DNA of 64,000 nt from Deroplatys truncata. Lineage: Eukaryota > Arthropoda > Insecta > Mantodea > Mantidae. The translations under genes and the position numbers were made by a program. The stretch covers positions 91,219,795 to 91,283,794 of the forward strand of contig CM060977.1 of the NCBI GenBank assembly GCA_030765065.1. Direction: 5' to 3'. The notes under the pieces were generated by a model, which was not told where the DNA came from, ran no database searches, and saw only the letters and a program-made list of their open reading frames with translations. This document shows, piece by piece, positions 56,167-64,000 of the stretch (position 1 is its first letter; each line of letters begins with the position of its first letter).

Positions 56167-56468
56167 TGTTTACCACTTATACAAGATTATACAAAATTCC
56201 TTCCAAATGAAAAGGAATTCACAGGCTATTCCCAGAAAATTCGAGATATGCATTTTATTTGTCATGTCAATATCTTTAACTCTCTATGGCCAGAATTATT
56301 TTGTTACATATGCTGCTCTTCCTCTAATTCCCAAATTGGCTTTTATATCCCTTTCACTGGCACCACAACTCAAGTGACACGAATAGCCGTGATCGTAAGT
56401 ACAATAGGAAGTGGACTGGGCATCTATTGAAAGTCAAACATCGCGAATTTGATTATCAGTGTTTGCAA

Positions 56469-56735
56469 TAAAGGATGGGGAGGGCCCAAGTAAAATAACC
56501 GGTGTAATGGCATGCCTGGATGCTGACAGGGTTACATTTGACTGCAGTGGTAAAGGATGGGGAGGGCCCAAGTAGACCGGTGTAATGGCATTCTTGAAGA
56601 TCTGACAGGGTACCCGGTGTAATGACATGCTTGGATGCTGACACGGTTACATTTGACTGCAGTGGTAAAAGAAGGGGAGGGTGCAAGTAAGATAAGTGGC
56701 GTAATGGCATGCTTGGATGCTGACAGGGTTACATC
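56469..56735. repeat. Irregular tandem repeat (about 80-115 bp units)
   Basis: AAAGGATGGGGAGGG or a close variant recurs at about 56470, 56552 and 56668, each time followed by forms of GGTGTAATGGCATGC, GGATGCTGACAGGGTTACAT and TTTGACTGCAGTGG. It ends where the mariner coding sequence begins. Several long open frames across it are by-products of the repetition. Confidence 0.75.
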
Positions 56736-56739
56736 GTGT

Positions 56740-57424
56740 GACCATTTCACAGGAATATTTGAACATGAGTGTTTGCGGCGTTATATCATGGTTGATGAAA
56801 CTTGGATCCATTACTATCAACCTGAAACCAAACAACAATTAAAGCAGTGGATTTCCTGCTCCAAAGAAAGCGAAAACCATTCCATCGGCAGGAAAAATCA
56901 TTGCAACTGTCTTTTGGGATTCACAAGGGGTGATAGACATCCACTACCTGGAAAAGCGTAAAATGATTATACGTCCATTATGCCACAATGTTGGATCAGT
57001 TTCATAAGCAATTGTTAAAGAAACGACCCCATTTGGTGAAGAAAAAGGTTCTCTTTCACCAGGATAATGCACCCACACACAAGTCAGCTATTGCCATCGC
57101 AAAATTTGTGGAATTGGGCTACGAACTGCTACCTCACCCACCATATTCTTTAGATTTGGCTCCGAGCAACTTCTTCCTCTTCGCAAACCTGAAAAATTGG
57201 CTCGCTGGGATGAAATTCATGTCCAGTGAACACATCATGGCAGAAACAACCTCATGTTTTGCAGACTTTGAAAAACATTTTTTGGAAGCGTTAAAAAAAT
57301 TGGAAAACATTGCGCAACGTGTATTGAATTGTTTAAAGGAGACTATGTTGAGAAATAAAATATATTTTTTGTAAAAAATTTTTATTTTCTTTAAAAATTC
57401 ATTGACTTATCAATCGCCCTTGTA
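56740..57424 (+). pseudogene. mariner transposase, 5'-truncated, catalytically dead
   Basis: From 56788 the frame reads MVDETWIHYYQPETKQQLKQ with the first catalytic Asp. After a frameshift comes IPSAGKIIATVFWDSQGV, and a second frame at 56988-57374 has VLFHQDNAPTHKSAIAI (second Asp) and PPYSLDLAPSNFFLF. In mariners the third catalytic residue is the Asp of PSD, 34 residues after the second; here it is Asn. The end near 57405-57418 (CTTATCAATCGCCC) resembles a mariner terminal repeat. The N-terminal DNA-binding domain is missing. Confidence 0.88.
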
Positions 57425-57469
57425 ATTTCAACTAAAATTAACTTACTTAGTTCGGTTTACGCCCCCTAG

Positions 57470-57745
57470 GACTTACAACCACAGAATGAAGAACCCGGAA
57501 TGGGGGATTGGCCTGTAGCCAGGAATAGAGTGAGGGAAGAAGACATGGAATGAAGGTGAAGTGGATGAAAGGTGATGGAGCAGTTGATGGATGGATGAAT
57601 TGCAGGGGAAACTGGAGAAAACCTGCCCAGATGCTGCTTTGTCCACTACAAATCTCATATGGAGTTCCCTGGGATCAAATTCAGGACACCTTGGTAAAAG
57701 GTGAGCAGTCTATCCACTCAGTCACGGCGCTGCCTACCTAAACCT
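57470..57745 (-). mobile_element. tRNA-derived SINE, minus strand
   Basis: On the minus strand: GCAGCGCCGTGACTGAGTGG and ATAGACTGCTCACC (A-box region), then AATTTGATCCCAGGGAACTC (B-box region), followed by a body with TTTCTCCAGTTTCCCC. This is distinct from SINE-B. Confidence 0.65.
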
Positions 57746-57884
57746 ACAACCACAAATATTTCTGAAACAGGCATGAAAGCAGGGGATATAGGTCATTCAA
57801 GAAGGTAAGCAAATATGATTTTCAACATAAGCTTCTGTTTTTTTTTATATTTGATGCAATTGATAACATGGAAAGTAACACTAA

Positions 57885-59709
57885 GGGAGGCGTGCACCAT
57901 GTTGGAGTAAATTCCTTCGGAAGTAACGCTTACTAAAGAAGTCCCCACTACGGAAGTAGGTTACTACGTGTGCAATTTACCCCGAAAGTAACGTTGGAGA
58001 GCTAAATTACAATTCACTCTTTTAGTTACGACTACGGAAGTAAGAGCTTATTACTCCCTAAGCTATTGTTTTATTTGCGCGATTTACTTGATGTAATCAT
58101 GAATAAGGTTATGTGCGATAGGAAAAGGGGAGAAACGTCAGCGAAAGAGATAAACTGTGTTGGTAGAAATAAAGAAAATCCATTTAAACAATGAGTGTAA
58201 AAAACGTGTGATACCCTGGATTACGTTTGTCTTCAAAGCCAGTGAGATATCCCCAACACTCGCAACGTGCGTTCCTAATTACTTTTTATTTTAGGTTTAT
58301 TAGTTTATTTTACGTTTTTGATTTACGGGAGGTTAAGTTCGGGTTTGGTTTTATATAAGCTTAGGTTCCTGATTCACAGGAGGTTACATTTATTAAAGTT
58401 TTCAATGAAGACCCAAGTAATGTAAAAAAGCCAAAACATGTTATAAACATGCTGGAAAGTCGTGATTGACGGGTTTAATAATTCTAGCGACGGGAAACGT
58501 ACTGAAGAGCAGCTTAAAATACTGGAAACAATGTTTCTAATCTTCATTTTGCACCGCATATTACTTGCGTGTTGATAGAGAAATATCCTTTTGTTTTCGG
58601 AAAAGTTCACCATATTCACGAATGGTTACAAAATAGTAACATGTGTTCAGTCAATTCCACACACAATGTGTGGGAAATCTGTGAAAGCGAAGAATAAGTG
58701 CCTTTTATTTTCTTAACACTCATGTATATTTATGTTTAGATACCTTGTTCTTAACCTCAAAAGCGATCTAACAACGCAGTGAAATATACGGCCAGCAGAC
58801 GCGTGGTGAACGTTTATTTATAAGCTCGCTTGTAATACCGGGATTACGATGAACTTTACTTAACGTGACATGAAAATTCTTATAAACTAAAGGTATAATT
58901 GGCATGCACTTAACGTAATGGGAATGATTCTTGATTCATAATTCTTTTATTACTTCGAGCTAGTACCGAGTGAAATCAAACTTGACGTAACGGGAAGGAA
59001 AAGTTTGATGCCATACTTTTAAGTTACATCGCATTAAGTCAATTCTAAGTTTCTCCATTTAACACAGTGTAAGACTGTCACATTGCGTTAAATTCATCGT
59101 AATGCCGGCTCAAGCTTCTGAAATATTCCGGTACGAAACACTTTATGGGACGCTTAACAATAATTGCAATTAGGATTATAGAGCTAAATTTGTGTCTGAG
59201 TTTTGTGGAAATGTTCTCCAAGTAGATTCAAAAGGCGTGTATAAGATTCTTTCCGAATACTGAAATGTTCATTGAACTTTTTCTCTGTAAAAGTATCATG
59301 TGGTTCTCATCATGTTATCATTGCATTTCCGTTTTTTTTCCGTCGAGATCATCAATGTAACCTAAGTAATCGCTGTTTTCTTCATCGATATCATCAATGT
59401 TATCTAAGTAATCCATGAACGCGTCAAAAAATCTTCCTCCAAATACGATACGGTATTCTATTCTAGTTACTCCATCCAGGTCGCAAGAGTAAATTCTAAC
59501 CTATATTTGTGCTTTATTTAATTCCGTAGTAACATATTACATGATGGTACTCTCCGACATTTACTACTATGGTAATTTAATCTGGGAGTATATGAAAGGA
59601 GTAAAATTCTTCGGAAGTAGTTTACTCTCGCATGGAAGTCGCTGAGTGTTGATTTGAATAGTAGTTTACTACGAAAGTAGAACTTACTCCAGGTTGGTGC
59701 ACGCCACCC
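57885..59709 (-). mobile_element. PIF/Harbinger element copy 2
   Basis: Flanked by TAA on both sides (57882-57884 and 59710-59712). Inverted ends GGGAGGCGTGCACCA and TGGTGCACGCCACCC match at 14 of 15 positions, and TTGGAGTAAA / TTACTCCAGG extends them. It is collinear with copy 1 at 20857-22411 but about 270 bp longer. A minus frame at 58374-58619 has NMVNFSENKR, equivalent to the copy 1 nuclease fragment NMVNFSKSEK, then loses frame. No intact transposase. Confidence 0.87.
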
Positions 59710-60095
59710 TAAGAATGGAATTTGTTGTATTACACTAGGTCAATTACGTCCCAAGAAAGTGTAACGTGAAGTTGATGTTTGAGATAAAACAAGAGAGAAA
59801 CCTTAAATTTTCCTTTCTCTACACATACATAGTAGGTAGAGACGGCGTTGCGTACGACCCAACAATTTGATACTGGAAATACATGTTTTGAGGTCCTGTG
59901 AATAAAACAAACGTTTTTACGCAAAGGTCTGTGTATCTGTGAACAGTCTAACTCAAGAACGAAAACTTTGATTAATATCAAACTTGGCATTTAAGTTCAA
60001 TGCCTTCAAAGATTTTTCAAGAAAATCCTTTTCACCTTAACTCATATTTACATGGAACATTTTTCAAAATTTTTGATTTTCTGAAAAATGGCTTA

Positions 60096-61408
60096 ACAAC
60101 TTCTATGCTCGACCATGCCAAAATGTAATATTTATACGATTGGTAGCAGTACTTCAATGGGCCTCATTAAAATACACCTGTTCATTAAAGTATGATATTT
60201 GACCAATCAGAAGTGGCCACGTAACATTGTGAAAGCGCAAGTATCGATTACTCTCGTTTCGATCGACAACGGTACTAGTGCAATTTAGAAACAAGTCAAA
60301 ATGTCTGATCAATCTTACCAATAACTAGTTGCCACAAAAGTCAAGAAAGATGTACGAGAAACTCTATTCACAATTCATGGATTGGAGAATATCAAAAGGT
60401 ATAAATTCGTTCTCAGAAAATGTCAGGTGCTACAAGGTCATTGTATTGTAACCATAGATAAAGGAATAACGACTGTAACACATCACTTCAACCAGAAACG
60501 AATACTTATGAAACCTTTAATTTAGATACATGGTCAAGCATAAACAGTCGTATGAAACTTGACTATAATGGTGATTAAAACGCTCGTATGATAATTATTA
60601 ACCAAGCATAAACAGTCGTATGAAAGTTGACTATAAAGGCCGGTTCACAACCACCCGGTAACGGTAACCAGAACGGGAATGCATATCAATCACAAAGTGA
60701 AAGTCTATTTTGCGCATTGGGATTTCATTTGTTTTTAACTGACCAATGACTTTTTTTTCACCTACTTCCAATTTAGCCAAGCCAACGTCAAAATTCGATA
60801 GAGTAAACATTTTCTAAATACATATTCATTACATTTCCGATCCCTCTACTTATGCCAAACTTTCATTCCTTTATTTAATGGCATACGTTAAAATTGTTTA
60901 TTCTTTTTTCATTTCCACCGGAGCTTTTGCCATTGTTTTTTAGGTAATAGTTTTGAGTTGCATATAATCAAACTACAAATGATCCCTTCACCAGAGGAAC
61001 CAACGTTGATTAGATTTGCGGGTGTCGGGATGAGGTTAGGAAGCACATTTACTACTAATTCCTTCCAGTTTCATGTTTCCAGCTTGCGACTATAGAGAGC
61101 ACTAGTGGCTGTTTCATGTCACGGCCGCTTAGAATAATCTCTAGAGTGAAGAGTCTAATATGCCGTGTCCGAGAACGAGAAAGTTGAAGGTTGGGCAACT
61201 CATCTTCCCGTTCCCGGGAAGGCTTCCCGTCCGTTGTGGACACTCCCATTTGAATACATGTATTTCAACTTACCCGTTCTCGTTGGTTGTGAACCAGCCC
61301 TAATGGTGATTAAAACCCTCGTATAATTATTAACCTGGCTTCGCTCAGTTAATAATAATACTAGCATTTTAATTACTACCATTATAGTCTTGTTGCATAA
61401 TATACTAT
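60096..61408 (-). repeat. Rep-B copy 2, carrying a nested MITE
   Basis: The right end ACTACCATTATAGTCTTGTT and GCATAATATAC match the left end of Rep-B copy 1 in reverse complement, and the left end CTATGCTCGACCATG matches its right end. A 73-74 bp segment with CATAAACAGTCGTATGAAA and TTGACTATAATGGTGATT is repeated in tandem (about 60540-60636). The second copy is interrupted by the MITE at 60637-61300. Confidence 0.65.
60637..61300. mobile_element. MITE with TAA target duplication (PIF/Harbinger-like)
   Basis: A 664-bp element with ends AGGCCGGTTCACAACC and GGTTGTGAACCAGCCC, inverted at 14 of 16 positions. It is flanked by TAA (60634-60636 and 61301-61303). The uninterrupted sequence GACTATAATGGTGATTAAAA occurs just upstream at 60561-60580, so the pre-insertion site is directly visible. 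No coding capacity was recognised. A TAA duplication suggests PIF/Harbinger mobilisation, but the ends differ from those of the other Harbinger copies here. Confidence 0.85.
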
Positions 61409-62082
61409 TATTAAAATACAATATATTAAACTTACATGAGAAATAAAATGTATATTGTGAATTTTCTGAGAATATAGATCTCTTTAAAATACACAGTTAA
61501 TTTCAAATACCTAACTTTCTTTGTGGCATCAGCCATTTCCAAAATATCCATTATTAATGCATCAAATTGTTCAATATTCTTTTAAAGTCCTGTCAACATT
61601 CAGTTGTTTCTTGCAATTGCATGGAATTTTGAGGTCAGTGTATAGCATACAGGTCTTAAACATTTGATTATTGTTATTCCCTTTGTGTCTATAACAAAAT
61701 GTGTAATGCAGCTGTTTCGGAAAGGTTTATCTCGATTAAAATGAAGTAGATACGAAAAACAAACTTTGGTAGGAATAATTTGTATGCCCACTAATAAATG
61801 TAGAGAAAGCCTTGTGAATAGTAGAACTGGGTTATTTCCCACATTATTGCTAACATGAAAATAACATGAACAGCTTCTGTTGCACTGTAATACATCAATC
61901 ACATCAGGATTAACTGCAAGGTGAAGTTCATGCTTGAACATCAGAACATGCAAGTGATGTGTGTTTTGTTATATCTCAAGCCACAATTTCTTGGGATGTA
62001 ACTGACTTATTGCAATGCAACAAATACTATTCTTAATGTTATTTGCATAAAAAGTAACAATGGATTTGCATTAAAAAAATCT

Positions 62083-62375
62083 GATATGTTACACTCACAT
62101 GACTTTCTCTACTCCTGTACAAACTAATTTTACAAACTCCTTTTCTCCATCTATTTCATATTAATCGAGATAAGCATTTGCAGAAATGATCTTTTGACAT
62201 GCAAAGAGAATTACATTTCACACATAGCGACCAGTTCTAAAAATATTTGACTATTGCGTAAGGAGTTTTGTATTTGCAAGGGCAATATAGAAGTGCCTTT
62301 AAGCATAGACATATCTCTTAATAGCTGGTTGCTATGTGCAGCACCATTCTCTTTGCATATCCAAGACAAAAAAAA
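62083..62375 (+). repeat. Rep-A copy 12 (5' part only)
   Basis: It starts TCTGATATGTTACACTCACA with GACTTTCTCTACTCC and breaks off near CCAAGACAAAAAAAATC, where copy 13 starts. The sequence AGTGCCTTTAAGCATAGACA here recurs in copy 13, so the two belong to one subfamily. Confidence 0.7.
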
Positions 62376-63252
62376 TCTGATGTGTTACACTCACATGACT
62401 TTCTCTACTCTTGTACAAACTATTTTTACAAACGCTTATTCTCCATCTACTTCATGTTAATCGAGATAAACATTTGCACACTCTATCTTATTGCTAAGTT
62501 TCTTGTAGATGTAAGGGGAATATATATTTACAAGGGCAATATAGAAATACAGTAGCCTTTAAGCATATACATATCTCTTAATAGCTGGTTGCTAGGTGCA
62601 GCATCATTCTCTTTGCCACAGATTAATACTCTTTGCATATACAAGACAAAAAAATGAACAACGAATTCCCATTTAAGGGAATAACGAGCAATATCTTGAA
62701 AATGGTTCACTCAACAAAACAGATGTATATGACATAAATTGTGTATTTTAACGCGATCTACATTTTTTTTGTGTAGTAAAATTTTGTGTATCTCTTATGG
62801 TTTACCAGTTATGCAAAAGTCATTCACAATGAAGAATACTTTTGGAGACATTCCCAGAAAATTCAAGATATACATTTTATTTGTCATGAAATATCTTAAA
62901 AATATGATATTTTAATCAAAATCGTTTTAGCCATTTTTGAGAAAATTAAAATTTTCGAAAAATGTTCCATGTAAAGGGTAATCTGGGGTGGGGGGATTTT
63001 TTTGAAAACTTTTGTGTCGCATCTCTGGAAGATACTGAACCTAAATACCAAGTTTGGTGTTTATCCGATTGTTCGTTTCTGAGTTATGCTGTTCACAGAC
63101 AAACACACAGACGCACATGTTTCCAAATATGCTTTTTTTTTTTGATTCAGGGGGTCTCAAAACATATATTTCCGGTGAAATCTCGGTATCGAAGTTTTGG
63201 GTGGAATACGATACTTCCCCTACTTACTATATGTAGTAGAGAAAGTAATAAA
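62376..63252 (+). repeat. Rep-A copy 13 (full length)
   Basis: From CTGATGTGTTACACTCACAT to ATATGTAGTAGAGAAAGTAA, about 877 bp. A 115-codon frame at 62962-63309 runs across its right half and beyond. The frame is not maintained in other copies. Confidence 0.78.
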
Positions 63253-63534
63253 CACAAGTTTAGGCTGAAAATATTTACTGCATTTCTGAATTGTCATCAT
63301 CTGCTTTAATGAGTCCTCCTCCTTCCTTCATGCCAGTGAAAGTTATTTTTCAATTCCTATTTTTCTTACAGAGATGTTTGCAGTGGAAATTTCAGGTGAC
63401 ACCCTGCATTATTATGCATATAATATTTGACTGTAGAGGAACACAACAATGGAGATTGAACAAGGGTAGAAATGGTTTAAAATTAGTAATGGAATAGCAT
63501 CTAAAACTACTTTTAAAGATGGCTACTTTGTGTT

Positions 63535-64000
63535 AAATATATTTGATCATTTGGGGTGCCGCGTTATATAGTGTCTGATAATGGTACCAAATTTCCCTCT
63601 CATTGGTTCATGCGATTTTGTTTTGAGTGGGCAGTTTCACACATAACGATGACCCCATGATACCTGAAGCCATCACATACAGAAAGTGTTGATCGTAATC
63701 TGAAATCAGCGCTAATAGCTTACCACCATGATTAGCATAATAAATGAGATACCAATTTACCCTGGTTGCAATTGGCATTTAGCTCAGTGCGTCATGAATC
63801 ACACCAAAGTGTTCCATCTCAACTGATGTTTGCCTACCATCCATTGTCTTCTTTGGCTAATTTATGGCATCTCAATGATTTGTTGCCAGAAACATTTTCC
63901 TCTGAAATAATTAAGGAAAACTGGTGTAAGGCCTTTAAAAAGAGCACACACCATTGTTAAAAAGCGGTATGATGATATGCAGAAAATGTCTCCATATGTA
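63535..64000 (+). pseudogene. Ty3/gypsy-like integrase and downstream fragment (runs off the window)
   Basis: Broken frames give GVPRYIVSDNGTKFPSHWF at about 63554-63608, carrying the second catalytic Asp of a retroviral-type integrase core, then SVDRNLKSALIAYHHD. The frame at 63766 reads LQLAFSSVRHESHQSVPSQL followed by LPETFSSEIIKENWCKAFK, typical of the end of gypsy integrase cores. Stops and frameshifts are frequent. The position of the catalytic Glu is degraded (HTESVDRN). It continues past the window edge. Confidence 0.75.

Larger units (their letters stand above)
51658..56280 (+). repeat. Rep-A copy 10, split by an LTR retrotransposon
   Basis: It starts at GATGCGATACATTAACATGA and reaches TTTTTGTGTAGTATG before the LTR element at 52055. 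It resumes after 56166 with TGTTTACCACTTATACAAGA through TTTGTCATGTCAATATCTTT. The right end of the unit is missing. Confidence 0.75.
59811..61830 (-). repeat. Rep-A copy 11, split by Rep-B
   Basis: An inverted copy. The right-end part is 59811 to about 60095 (CCTTTCTCTACACATACATA, TACATGTTTTGAGG, TTTACATGGAACATTTTTCA). The left-end part is about 61409-61830 (ACAATATATTAAACTTACAT, TCAGTTGTTTCTTGCAATTG, TGTAGAGAAAGCCTTG). The gap is filled by Rep-B copy 2. Confidence 0.72.

Noticed and set aside
56434-56838. Several overlapping minus-strand frames with repeated HAITPVILLGPSPSF-like peptides
   Set aside because: They arise from the irregular tandem repeat and run antisense to mariner. The different frames carry the same repeated words.
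62962-63309. 115-codon frame in Rep-A copy 13, with similar peptides in copies 5 and 9
   Set aside because: Frames are broken at different places in each copy, and no start or stop is shared, so the similarity reflects DNA-level homology only.

Overview
This window looks like gene-poor nuclear DNA from an arthropod, most likely an insect. It is AT-rich. It has one spliced host gene and one processed host pseudogene, and nearly everything else recognisable is nested transposable-element debris: canonical GIY-YIG Penelope-like elements, mariner/Tc1, Tigger, PIF/Harbinger, hAT, LINEs, tRNA-derived SINEs and a Ty3/gypsy-like element. I cannot name the species.

Host gene: the C-terminal coding end of a GLD2-family cytoplasmic poly(A) RNA polymerase (Gld2/wispy/TENT2 type) lies on the + strand in three exons: 8004-8181, 8281-8396 and 30274-30419. 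Reading phase is continuous across both splice junctions. Its catalytic exons must lie upstream of the window, so 1-8003 is probably intron. The last intron is 21.9 kb and contains Penelope, hAT, Harbinger, Tc1, LINE and SINE insertions. Sequence after 30420 holds the 3' UTR. A second host-derived item, at about 43265-43923, is an intronless, broken copy of tubulin-folding cofactor B with a recognisable CAP-Gly domain.

Layout. 1-8 kb: an unclassified ~0.83-kb repeat (called Rep-A here), and a mariner split by a 2.2-kb palindrome of two head-to-head Penelope 3' halves. 8-30 kb (intron): more Rep-A, LINE 3' ends, a hAT element with an 8-bp target duplication, a LINE ORF1 carrying a 2A-like motif, a Tc1-like transposase relic, a Harbinger relic, and a Penelope element with an inverted tail that an LTR fragment has split. 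30-52 kb: 3' UTR and featureless AT-rich DNA, a third head-to-head Penelope pair, SINEs, LINE fragments, an internally deleted mariner-like element and the cofactor B pseudogene. 52-56 kb: a gag-only LTR retrotransposon whose LTRs contain a 36-bp minisatellite. 56-64 kb: a dead mariner, a second Harbinger copy, an unclassified repeat (Rep-B) with a nested TAA-flanked MITE, more Rep-A, and a gypsy integrase relic at the edge.

The most notable structures are the three independent head-to-head Penelope arrangements (one a near-perfect palindrome), the triplicated primer-binding-site-like motif next to an LTR, the 2A-like motif in a LINE ORF1, and insertions whose empty sites can be read inside the same window. 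I found no new multi-gene system. All statements come from reading the sequence by eye; no alignment or database search was run.
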